This document shows positions 32,866 to 38,864 of a stretch of DNA of 38,864 bases, piece by piece. The stretch is taken from NCBI GenBank assembly GCA_030649335.1, contig JAUSLL010000118.1, positions 1-38,864 on the forward strand, in the 5' to 3' direction. Origin of the DNA: Parvibaculum sp. (GTDB taxonomy: Bacteria; Pseudomonadota; Alphaproteobacteria; Parvibaculales; Parvibaculaceae). The notes under the pieces are model-generated. The model saw only the letters and a program-made list of their open reading frames with translations, had not been told where the DNA came from and ran no database searches. How positions within the stretch are numbered: the first letter of the stretch is position 1; the number at the start of each line of letters is the position of its first letter. Position numbers and translations under genes: made by a program.

Positions 32866-33297
32866 ATGAAAGACCTGCATCACAATATCAAAACCGTGCA
32901 GACGCTTGATCCCGCGCTGACCACAGCATCGCGCGCCGGCGCACCTGTGGATCGGCGCGGCTTCGAGGCTGTCGAGCACATCGCCATGTTCGGCGCGAGC
33001 GGCGACACGCTGTCGGGCTCGGTCAAAACCGATGTGAAGCTCGAAGCCTCTGAAGACGGCACCAATTGGTCGCCGGTATCAGACGCCGGTGAGGTCAACG
33101 GCGGACCGGTGTCGGAAGCAGGCGTCTTCGCCACCGTCGATAGTACCTCTGTCGATCAGAAAGAGTACCGCATCGGCTATGTCGGCAATGCGCGCTACAG
33201 CCGCATTTCGCTGGTGCTGACCGGCACGCACGAGAACGGCACACCGACTTCGGCCATCGCCATTCTTGGCGCTGCGCATGTGAAGCCTGCCGTCTGA
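32866..33297 (+). CDS. Candidate head decoration protein
   Basis: A 143-aa protein rich in beta strands, 13 bp after the capsid gene. The central stretch VKLEASEDGTNWSPVSDAG resembles phage proteins of a beta-sandwich type encoded beside capsid genes, but I do not recognise a named family. The RcGTA cluster I recall has no gene at this place. Position and size suggest a decoration or stabilising protein; this is inference. GAGGAGG precedes ATG 32866. A strong terminator follows. Confidence 0.7.
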   Translation: MKDLHHNIKTVQTLDPALTTASRAGAPVDRRGFEAVEHIAMFGASGDTLSGSVKTDVKLEASEDGTNWSPVSDAGEVNGGPVSEAGVFATVDSTSVDQKEYRIGYVGNARYSRISLVLTGTHENGTPTSAIAILGAAHVKPAV

Positions 33298-33315
33298 CGA
33301 CGGGCGCTTTGCGGA

Positions 33316-33363
33316 CCGCCCCGGCCCTTTGCCCCTGAGGGCCGGGGCGGTTTTCCCTTTTTT
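33316..33363 (+). terminator. Strong intrinsic terminator after the capsid block
   Basis: CCGCCCCGGCCCT (33316-33328) pairs perfectly with AGGGCCGGGGCGG (33338-33350) over 13 bp, followed by TTTTCCCTTTTTT. It lies between the candidate decoration gene and the connector gene, in the middle of the head-tail operon. Confidence 0.9.
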
Positions 33364-33383
33364 CAATGAGGATGATTGTCGCC

Positions 33384-33947
33384 ATGACATTGATGCTGAT
33401 AAGCGGCCCGGCGAGCGAACCCGTGACGCTGGAAGAAGCGCGCGCGCATTTGCGCCTCGATACAGAGGATGAAGACACGTTGCTTGGTGTGTTTCTGACG
33501 GCGGCGCGCGTGGCGCTCGAAGCGCAGACGCGGCGTGCTTTTGTCACGCAAAGCTGGCGGTTGATCCTTGATGCCTGGCCTGAACCTGCGGTGACGCTGC
33601 CGCTGGCACCGGTAAGCGCCATCACAAGTGTGACGATGAACGACGAGGGCGCACCGCGTGTTGTCTCGCCTGCGCTTTACGATAGAGCCCTTGAGGGCGA
33701 TGCGCCGCGGCTGGCAGCAAAGGGTGTCTGGCCCACGCCGTCGCGCCGCGTCGGCGGCATCCATATTTATTTCACGGCAGGCTATGGCGAGGCAAGCGCC
33801 GTGCCCGCGCCCTTGCGACAGGCGATCTTGTTGCTTGCCGCCCATTGGTTTGAACATCGCGAGCCGGTGAGCCTCGGCGACACAGCGGGCGAACTGCCGC
33901 TGAGCGTCTCGGCGCTCATCGCGCCCTACAGGCGGGTGCATCTATGA
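33384..33947 (+). CDS. GTA head-tail connector protein (gp6)
   Basis: A 187-aa adaptor between portal and tail, of the gp6-like/phiE125 gp8 connector type. SEPVTLEEARAHLRLD, then EDEDTLLGVFLTAARVALEA and the C-terminal PLRQAILLLAAHWFEHRE are typical. ATG 33384 starts MTLMLISGP as in relatives, with GAGGA 11 nt upstream; ATG 33366 and ATG 33372 are in-frame alternatives. It overlaps the next gene by ATGA. Confidence 0.87.
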   Translation: MTLMLISGPASEPVTLEEARAHLRLDTEDEDTLLGVFLTAARVALEAQTRRAFVTQSWRLILDAWPEPAVTLPLAPVSAITSVTMNDEGAPRVVSPALYDRALEGDAPRLAAKGVWPTPSRRVGGIHIYFTAGYGEASAVPAPLRQAILLLAAHWFEHREPVSLGDTAGELPLSVSALIAPYRRVHL

Positions 33948-34267
33948 GCATGGTGGGCCAATTGCGCGAACGCGTGGTGATTGAAAAGCCGACACGGGTG
34001 GGCGATGGCACGGGTGGCGAAAGCCTGAGCTGGGCCGTGCTCGGCACCGTCTGGGCCGAGGTGCGTTCACGCACGGGAACAGAAGTGACGCTGGGGGAGC
34101 GCGATGAAGCCCGCTCGCGCTTTACCGTGACGATGCGTCATCGCGATGATGTGAGCGCCGACATGCGCCTTGTCTGGCGCGCGCAGGTTCTGAACATCCG
34201 CAGTTTGCGCGACCCTGACGGGCACCGCCGTTGGCTGGCGATTGATGCGGAAGGCGGTGTGGCATGA
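33944..34267 (+). CDS. GTA head closure protein (gp7)
   Basis: A 107-aa beta-rich protein of the SPP1 gp16-like head closure family (QLRERVVIEKPTRVGDGTGG, WAEVRSRTG, RHRDDVSADMRLVW). It joins the connector to the tail and helps to keep DNA in. ATGA overlaps on both sides couple it to gp6 and gp8. Confidence 0.88.
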   Translation: MSMVGQLRERVVIEKPTRVGDGTGGESLSWAVLGTVWAEVRSRTGTEVTLGERDEARSRFTVTMRHRDDVSADMRLVWRAQVLNIRSLRDPDGHRRWLAIDAEGGVA

Positions 34268-34689
34268 GCCTCGATGTGACAGGTGATGCGGACCTTTCCT
34301 TGCAGAAGGCGGTCTATGCCTGCCTCAGCACGGACGCAGGGCTGGCGGCGCTGGTCGCTACACGCATCTACGACAATGTGCCTGGCGACGTGGGCTTTCC
34401 CTATCTCACGCTTGGCGATGCGCTGGTGAGCGACTGGAGCGCAGGCGGCGGGGAAGGAACAGAGCATTTTCTCTCGCTCCATGCTTTCTCGCGAGCCGGT
34501 GGGCGCGCTGAGGCAAAAGCCATCATGGGGGCGGTGCATGGCGCGCTGCACGATGCGGGGCTGACACTTGAGGGATTTCATCTCGTCAATCTGCGCTTTC
34601 AGAGCGCCGAAACGAGGCGCGAAAGCGATGGCACCACCTGGCGCGGCACGATCCGCCTGCGCGCCGTTACCGAACCGATCAGCGAATAG
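34264..34689 (+). CDS. DUF3168 tail completion protein (gp8)
   Basis: A 141-aa protein matching DUF3168 (LQKAVYACLSTDAGLAAL, RIYDNVPGDVGFPYLTLGD, FSRAGGRAEAKAIMGAVH). DUF3168 proteins sit between head closure and tail tube genes in HK97-like phages and GTAs, and form the tail terminator. ATG 34264 overlaps the gp7 stop by ATGA. Confidence 0.9.
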   Translation: MSLDVTGDADLSLQKAVYACLSTDAGLAALVATRIYDNVPGDVGFPYLTLGDALVSDWSAGGGEGTEHFLSLHAFSRAGGRAEAKAIMGAVHGALHDAGLTLEGFHLVNLRFQSAETRRESDGTTWRGTIRLRAVTEPISE

Positions 34690-34697
34690 GAAAAATC

Positions 34698-35111
34698 ATG
34701 GCAGCCCAAAAAGGCAAAGACCTGCTCATCAAACTCGATGCAGCGGGAACAGATACATTCGTCACGGTGGCAGGATTACGCGCGCGCTCCATCGCCTTCA
34801 ATGCCCGCAGCGTCGATGTGACCAACGCAGAATCGAGTGGCCAGTGGCGCGAGTTGCTGGCGGGCGCAGGCGTGCGCACAGCGAGTGTGAGCGGACGCGG
34901 GATTTTTAAAGACAGCACGTCTGACGCCAATGTGCGGACGGTGTTCTTCGATGCCGCGATCCGCAACTGGCAGATCGTCATTCCCGATTTTGGCACGGTG
35001 GCAGGCGCGTTCCAGATCACGGCGCTGGAATATGGCGGCGAGCATGACGGCGAGGTGACATTTGACATGGCGCTGGAGAGTGCAGGCGCGCTGGTGTTTA
35101 CGGCGGCGTGA
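34698..35111 (+). CDS. GTA major tail protein, TP901-1 family (gp9)
   Basis: A 137-aa tail tube subunit. Matching stretches are MAAQKGKDLLIKLD, VAGLRARSIAFNARSVDVTN and GAFQITALEYGGEHDGEVTF. A single gene of this family fits the short, non-contractile GTA tail. It follows gp8 by 8 bp. Confidence 0.92.
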   Translation: MAAQKGKDLLIKLDAAGTDTFVTVAGLRARSIAFNARSVDVTNAESSGQWRELLAGAGVRTASVSGRGIFKDSTSDANVRTVFFDAAIRNWQIVIPDFGTVAGAFQITALEYGGEHDGEVTFDMALESAGALVFTAA

Positions 35112-35137
35112 GGCTGGGTAGCAAAGAAAGAACAGAC

Positions 35138-35458
35138 ATGGCCAACAGACATCGCGGCGAAATCGAAGCGACGCTGGGCGGCGAGCAGCGCGTGCTGGTG
35201 CTGACGCTTGGCGCGCTGGCGGAACTGGAAGACGCTTTTGGTGGCGAAGACATGCTGGCACTTGCCACACGTTTCGAAACGGGCCGCATTGGCGCGCGTG
35301 ATGCGATCCGCGTGATCGGCGCTGGCTTGCGCGGCGCGGGTGCGAATGTCAGCGACGGGGAGGTGGCGGAGATGAGCACCGACGGCGGTGCGGCGGGCTA
35401 TATCGCCATTGTTGCCGATTTGCTGACCGCGACCTTTAGCGGCGGGGGCGATGCGTGA
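35138..35458 (+). CDS. GTA gp10 family protein
   Basis: A 106-aa protein of the gene-transfer-agent gp10 family (RGEIEATLGGEQ, LGALAELEDAFG, FETGRIGARDAIRVIGAGL). It corresponds to the first tail assembly chaperone. I chose ATG 35138 (MANRHRG) since family members begin here; GTG 35108 would overlap gp9 by 4 bp (GTGA) and add 10 residues. Its stop overlaps gp10.1 by GTGA. Confidence 0.9.
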   Translation: MANRHRGEIEATLGGEQRVLVLTLGALAELEDAFGGEDMLALATRFETGRIGARDAIRVIGAGLRGAGANVSDGEVAEMSTDGGAAGYIAIVADLLTATFSGGGDA

Positions 35459-35643
35459 CGCGCTTTCCCTGGGCGCGCGCGATGGAACTGGGGCTAGGGC
35501 ATTTGCGGCTCAGCTCGGCTGCGTTCTGGGCGATGACGCTGCCGGAACTGGCTGCTGCCCTTGGAGGCGCAGGGCTGCACGAGGCGCGTGCCGCACCGTC
35601 GCGTCAGACGCTGGACGCGCTGCACAAGAAATTTCCTGATTGA
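35455..35643 (+). CDS. GTA gp10.1, tail assembly chaperone (rcc01693 type)
   Basis: A 62-aa protein beginning TRFPWARAMELGLGHLRLSS, with WAMTLPELAAAL in the middle; this is the pattern of the rcc01693-type chaperone next to gp10 in RcGTA. It starts with GTG 35455 inside the gp10 stop. It should guide tail tube assembly on the tape measure. Confidence 0.88.
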   Translation: MTRFPWARAMELGLGHLRLSSAAFWAMTLPELAAALGGAGLHEARAAPSRQTLDALHKKFPD

Positions 35644-35661
35644 TCCATAGAGGAGAACGAT

Positions 35662-36027
35662 ATGTACGACATTGATTTTGGGCCATTGGCGCCGATGGTC
35701 AGCGAAATATTGCTGGCTGTCCTGACGGCGCTTGCTTCATTTGTAGTGGCAAAACTTTGCCAATGGTTGAAAGCGAAACGCGACGGGGAACTGGGCGCGA
35801 TCCTCGACAAGGCGCTCGCCATGGGCATCGCCTTTGCCATGTCACGTCTGACGGATTGGACGCAAGGCCGGACGAGCCTCGAGGTGAAAAACGAGCTTGC
35901 CGCCGATGCTGCCAATTATGTGTTGGTGCATGTGCCCGATGCGGTGAAAGCCCTGAAGCTCGACGGTGAACACTTGACGCGCATGATCGAAGCGCGGCTG
36001 CAAGTGGCACGAGGCGCAGACACGTGA
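35662..36027 (+). CDS. Holin-like membrane protein (LLH family)
   Basis: A 121-aa protein with one N-terminal membrane segment (about 13-36: VSEILLAVLTALASFVVAKLCQWL) and then a charged helical part, the layout of LLH-family phage holins (KAKRDGELGAILDKALAMGI). Holins open the inner membrane at the end of phage growth. GAGGAG lies upstream of ATG 35662. It is the first of a three-gene lysis-type block in the middle of the tail genes, a location I do not know from other GTAs. Confidence 0.65.
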   Translation: MYDIDFGPLAPMVSEILLAVLTALASFVVAKLCQWLKAKRDGELGAILDKALAMGIAFAMSRLTDWTQGRTSLEVKNELAADAANYVLVHVPDAVKALKLDGEHLTRMIEARLQVARGADT

Positions 36028-36227
36028 ACGAACTCATCGCGAAAATTGCTGAAGTTCTGGCGCAGTTCGGCACAAGCCTGATGGCTTATCTGTGGGCGCG
36101 TGACCGCGCCCGCGCCGCTGCCACAGACGCCTTGCGGGAGAAGGAACATGCGATACGTCAAGCGGGCGATCTTGGCCCTCGCACTCAGTCTGATGCCATT
36201 GAACGGCTGCACGAAGGGCGTTTCTGA
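36024..36227 (+). CDS. Small helical protein, possible inner-membrane spanin
   Basis: A 67-aa protein with a moderately hydrophobic N-terminus (LIAKIAEVLAQFGTSLMAYL) and a coiled-coil tail (ARDRARAAATDALREKEHAI). It starts GTG 36024 inside the holin stop (GTGA). Its 3' 80 bp overlap, in another frame, the start of a lipoprotein gene; this is the nesting seen in Rz/Rz1 spanins. The membrane segment is weak, so the assignment is tentative. Confidence 0.55.
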   Translation: MNELIAKIAEVLAQFGTSLMAYLWARDRARAAATDALREKEHAIRQAGDLGPRTQSDAIERLHEGRF

Positions 36228-36384
36228 CGGGTTGTGCCTGACGGTGACGGATTACTCCCTCGCCGATCAACGCGCGGTGGCCGATGAACTGGCCGCGCTT
36301 GGCGCACAATCAAAGACCGGCACATTCATGGCGGATTATGGCCGGTTGCGAGACGAGGCCCGCGCGCTTTGCGCTATTCATTGA
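36148..36384 (+). CDS. Small lipoprotein, possible outer-membrane spanin
   Basis: A 78-aa protein with signal sequence and lipobox ending at Cys in LSLMPLNGC (residue 21), so it should be lipidated. The mature part is 57 residues with two more cysteines (GLCLTV, ALCAIH). ATG 36148 has GGGAGAAGGA upstream. It starts inside the preceding gene in another frame, as Rz1 does inside Rz, and lies right before the tape measure gene. Confidence 0.65.
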   Translation: MRYVKRAILALALSLMPLNGCTKGVSDGLCLTVTDYSLADQRAVADELAALGAQSKTGTFMADYGRLRDEARALCAIH

Positions 36385-36402
36385 ACGAGAGGAAATCCGA
36401 TC

Positions 36403-37032
36403 ATGGCTGATCCCAATGATCCCGTGTCGCTGACGAGCGCGATGGATGCGGCGACCGCAGCGACCCGCACCTTCGGGGCGGAGACGACACGCACCTTGTC
36501 TAATGTGTCGAGTGAATATCGCCGCGCCGGCGTCGGCGGGCGCGATTTCGGGCGTTCGCTGACGGGTGCCTTCGACGATGTGGCGCTGAAGGGAAAATCA
36601 CTTTCCGACACGTTGAAAAAACTGGCGCTCGATCTGTCACGCATGGTGCTGAACAGCGCTTTCAACTCGGTCACCTCGCCTATCGGCAATTCGCTGGGGT
36701 CGTCGTTCAGTTCGCTGGTGGCAAGTGCCGACGGCAATGTGCTGGCGGGGGGGCGCGTCAAACCATTTGCCAAGGGCGGCGTGGTGGCAAGCCCAATGTT
36801 GTTTCCCCTGCAAGGTGGTGTGGGGCTGGCGGGCGAGGCGGGGGCGGAGGCGATCATGCCTTTGCAGCGCGGCGCCGACGGGCGGCTGGGCGTGGCCGCA
36901 AGTGGCGGCAGCGCGGGCCCCAATATTATTTTCAATGTGACAGCGCGTGATGCTGAAAGCTTCAAACGCTCGGAGACGCAGATCGCCGCGATGATGGCGC
37001 GCGTGGCGTCGCGCGGCCAGCGCAATATGTGA
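36403..37032 (+). CDS. GTA tape measure protein (gp11)
   Basis: A 209-aa protein that sets tail length. The start (residues 1-100) is helical with ALKGKSLSDTLKKLALDLSR; the end has the family block PFAKGGVVASPMLFPL and GLAGEAGAEAIMPLQRG. Its shortness matches the known RcGTA gp11 (about 220 aa) and predicts a short tail. AGAGGAAA precedes ATG 36403. Confidence 0.9.
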   Translation: MADPNDPVSLTSAMDAATAATRTFGAETTRTLSNVSSEYRRAGVGGRDFGRSLTGAFDDVALKGKSLSDTLKKLALDLSRMVLNSAFNSVTSPIGNSLGSSFSSLVASADGNVLAGGRVKPFAKGGVVASPMLFPLQGGVGLAGEAGAEAIMPLQRGADGRLGVAASGGSAGPNIIFNVTARDAESFKRSETQIAAMMARVASRGQRNM

Positions 37033-37044
37033 CGGGACAGGACT

Positions 37045-37671
37045 ATGACATTTCATGACATACGCTTTCCGCTCGATATTTCTTTCGGATCAACAGGCGG
37101 ACCGGAACGGCGCACGGAAATCGTGACGCTCGGCTCCGGCTTTGAAGAACGCAACAGCCCCTGGGCGTCGTCAAGGCGGCGCTACAACGCCGGATACGGT
37201 TTGCGTTCGCTTGATGATGTGCATGCACTGATTTCCTTTTTTGAAGCACGACAGGGCCGCCTCATCGGTTTTCGCTGGAAGGATCGTGCTGACTGGAAAT
37301 CTTGCGCACCGGGCGGGACGATTGCGCCGGACGATCAGGTGATCGGAACGGGCGACGGCGCGACGCGAAATTTTCAACTCGTGAAAACATATGTGTCGGG
37401 CGCGGGCGACTATACGCGCGTCATTTCAAAGCCGGTGGCGGGCAGCGTCCGTGTGAGCATTGCGGGCGTCGAGGCAGCGTTCACGCTCGACGCGGCAAGC
37501 GGCATGGTGACATTCGCAGAAGCGCAAACACCGGCGGAAGGCGCCGTTGTGACCGCAGGCTTTGCCTTTGACGTGCCGGTGCGGTTCGACACGGATTTTC
37601 TGGAGATCAATCTATCGGCCTTCGAGGCGGGGTCAATCCCGCATATTCCGATCATTGAAGTGCGGGTGTGA
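37045..37671 (+). CDS. DUF2460 tail tip protein (gp12)
   Basis: A 208-aa protein matching DUF2460/TIGR02217, the distal tail (tail tip) component of GTAs. Marks are EIVTLGSGFEERNSPWASSR, VHALISFFEARQGRLIGFRW and FETDFLEINL-like end (RFDTDFLEINLSAFEAGSIP). It follows the tape measure by 12 bp. Confidence 0.93.
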   Translation: MTFHDIRFPLDISFGSTGGPERRTEIVTLGSGFEERNSPWASSRRRYNAGYGLRSLDDVHALISFFEARQGRLIGFRWKDRADWKSCAPGGTIAPDDQVIGTGDGATRNFQLVKTYVSGAGDYTRVISKPVAGSVRVSIAGVEAAFTLDAASGMVTFAEAQTPAEGAVVTAGFAFDVPVRFDTDFLEINLSAFEAGSIPHIPIIEVRV

Positions 37672-37674
37672 GAG

Positions 37675-38553
37675 ATGAAGGTACTTTCTCCTGCATTGCA
37701 GGCGCATCTCGACAGTGGCGTGACAACTCTGTGTCACGGCTGGCGACTCACGCGCCGCGACGGCACGGTGCTGGGTTTTACCGACCATGACCATGATCTG
37801 ATGATCGGCGATCTGTTGCACGAAGCCGCGGCGGGCCTCACCGCCAGTGCCGTTGAAAGCTCGTCGGGACTGGCGGTCGATAATCTCGATGTTCTCGGCG
37901 CGCTGATGTCCGACAGGTTGAGCGAGGCGGATCTCGATGCCGGATTATTTGACGACGCGGTGATCGAAGTGTGGCGCGTCAACTGGCGCGACACGGCTGA
38001 GCGCGTGTTGCTGCGCAAAGGTAATCTCGGCGAGGTGACGCGCGGTGCGACGGGCTTTAGCGCTGAATTGCGCGGCTTGGCGCACAGGCTCAACCAGCCG
38101 GTCGGTCGGCTTTTCCAATATGCCTGCGACGCGGATCTGGGTGATGAGCGCTGCGGCATCACGGTTGAACTGACTGAGGGTGTTGTTGCGGCCACAGAGG
38201 ATGACCGAATTATCACCGCAAGCGGGTTGGATGCGCTGGCGGAAGATTACTTGACGCGCGGGCGGCTTCAATTCACTAGCGGCAATAATGACAGCGCGGC
38301 GATGGAGGTGAAGCTCCACACGCTGACACCGGCGGGCGCGGTCATCGAACTCTGGCAGGCGATGCCGCGCGCGATCAGCGCGGGTGACACGTTTAGTGTG
38401 ACGGCGGGTTGCGACAAACAATTTTCAACCTGCAAGGCGAAGTTCGCCAATGGTGTCAATTTTCGTGGCTTCCCGCATATGCCCGGCAATGACTTCATCT
38501 TGTCCTATCCATCGGCGGGCGACGAGAACGATGGGGGAAGCCGCAATGTCTGA
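37675..38553 (+). CDS. DUF2163 tail hub protein (gp13)
   Basis: A 292-aa protein matching DUF2163 / phage BR0599 family, with the marker VLGFTDHDHDLMI near residue 38 and a C-terminal Cys-containing block (TAGCDKQFSTCKAKFANGVN then FRGFPHMPGNDF). In RcGTA gp13 is an iron-sulfur hub protein; the cysteines here (about 142, 152, 244, 250) fit such a cluster. ATG 37675 is 3 bp after gp12. It overlaps gp14 by 8 bp. Confidence 0.93.
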   Translation: MKVLSPALQAHLDSGVTTLCHGWRLTRRDGTVLGFTDHDHDLMIGDLLHEAAAGLTASAVESSSGLAVDNLDVLGALMSDRLSEADLDAGLFDDAVIEVWRVNWRDTAERVLLRKGNLGEVTRGATGFSAELRGLAHRLNQPVGRLFQYACDADLGDERCGITVELTEGVVAATEDDRIITASGLDALAEDYLTRGRLQFTSGNNDSAAMEVKLHTLTPAGAVIELWQAMPRAISAGDTFSVTAGCDKQFSTCKAKFANGVNFRGFPHMPGNDFILSYPSAGDENDGGSRNV

Positions 38554-38864
38554 TGCGGAACGGATTGTCGCGAAGGCGCGAAGCTGGATCGGCACGCCCT
38601 ATCAGCATCAGGCGAGCTGCAAAGGCGCGGGCACGGACTGTCTGGGCCTTGTGCGCGGCGTGTGGCGCGAGGTGATGGGCCGCGAGCCTGAACTGCCACC
38701 TGCCTACACACCCGACTGGGCGGAGCAACCCGGCGGCGGCGTGGCGCAGGAGACTATGGCCGATGGCGCGCGGCGGCATATGAACGAAATCGAACTTGCC
38801 GATGTAAGGGCGGGCGACGTGGTGCTTTTTCGTATGCGGGACATTGGTCCGGCGAAACACGCGG
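38546..38864 (+). CDS. GTA NlpC/P60 peptidoglycan peptidase (gp14), cut by window end
   Basis: The first 106 residues of an NlpC/P60 cysteine peptidase, carried on the tail to open the recipient cell wall. WIGTPYQHQASCKGAGTDCLG (starting near residue 14) has the catalytic Cys in TDCLGLVRG; the catalytic His would be past the edge, as only RAGDVVLFRMRD and GPAKHA remain. ATG 38546 has GGGGAAG upstream. The rest of the gene and gp15 should lie to the right of the window. Confidence 0.92.
   Translation, partial: MSDAERIVAKARSWIGTPYQHQASCKGAGTDCLGLVRGVWREVMGREPELPPAYTPDWAEQPGGGVAQETMADGARRHMNEIELADVRAGDVVLFRMRDIGPAKHA

Larger units (their letters stand above)
25710..38864 (+). mobile_element. 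Gene transfer agent (GTA) structural cluster, right end beyond window
   Basis: Gene order and families match the Rhodobacter-type GTA: terminase small-like, large terminase, portal, prohead protease, capsid, connector, head closure, DUF3168, major tail, gp10, gp10.1, short tape measure, DUF2460, DUF2163 and NlpC/P60. No integrase, excisionase, repressor, replication gene or attachment site is visible, which argues against a normal prophage. The host-specificity gene (gp15) should follow past the edge. Extra contents are palindromic repeats, a foreign-looking cassette (29195-30788) and a lysis-type module (35662-36384). Confidence 0.85.

Noticed and set aside
35451-35643. Programmed frameshift between gp10 and gp10.1, as in lambda G/GT
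   Set aside because: gp10.1 has its own GTG start in the GTGA overlap, as in other GTAs, and no slippery heptamer was evident at the junction.
25710-38864. Ordinary temperate prophage
   Set aside because: No integrase, repressor, replication genes, tRNA attachment site or flanking repeats in view; order and gene sizes follow the GTA pattern. The right side is outside the window, so this remains to be confirmed.

Overview
The window looks like chromosomal DNA of an alphaproteobacterium, most likely a Hyphomicrobiales (Rhizobiales) relative. I infer this from alphaproteobacterial signature families (DUF6456, DUF5330, DUF1491, DUF2849 and DUF934 beside a siroheme sulfite reductase), PhaR-like TGC-N3-GCA operators before a phasin gene, an alphaproteobacterial SOS-type box (GTTC-N7-GTTC), and a Rhodobacter-type gene transfer agent (GTA) cluster. 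No rRNA, tRNA, CRISPR array, integrase or transposase was seen.

Layout. 1-5300: an XRE regulator with a degenerate S24-like tail is divergent from a two-gene operon made of a protein that is only a DnaA box-binding domain and a DUF6456 protein. SufE, a DUF5330 protein, a lipoprotein of unknown role, a DUF1491 protein and a small conserved protein follow. 5450-14000: prfC, an MscS channel, a class III aminotransferase and a zinc metallopeptidase (convergent with mscS), a dadA-like D-amino acid dehydrogenase, a phasin with an elaborate operator array, and a lipoprotein. 13306-20860, all on the minus strand: an assimilatory sulfite reductase operon (DUF2849, cysI, DUF934) with a readable promoter. 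Upstream of it lies an SsuABC/TauABC-like ABC importer whose operon also holds a large DUF4153 membrane protein, preceded by two tiny overlapping membrane ORFs that resemble the N-termini of DUF1214 and DUF1254 proteins. 20927-25529: an Uup-type ABC-F ATPase, a PBP1A-type peptidoglycan synthase and a YcgN-family protein.

25710 to the window end is a GTA cluster in the canonical order: terminase small-like protein, large terminase, portal, a small membrane protein, prohead protease, HK97 capsid, a candidate decoration protein, head-tail connector, head closure, DUF3168, major tail protein, GTA gp10, gp10.1, a short tape measure, DUF2460 (gp12), DUF2163 (gp13) and an NlpC/P60 peptidase (gp14) cut by the window edge. 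Three things set it apart from a plain GTA. (1) An AT-richer cassette between portal and protease holds a signal peptidase I fragment and two tandem secreted paralogues of unknown function; the interval is flanked by copies of a 15-bp repeat and followed by an intrinsic terminator that abuts the protease start. (2) The protease-capsid-decoration block is bracketed by intrinsic terminators on both sides. (3) A holin-like gene plus an overlapping pair with Rz/Rz1-like architecture lies between the tail chaperone and the tape measure. Two palindromic repeat doublets also lie inside the head genes.
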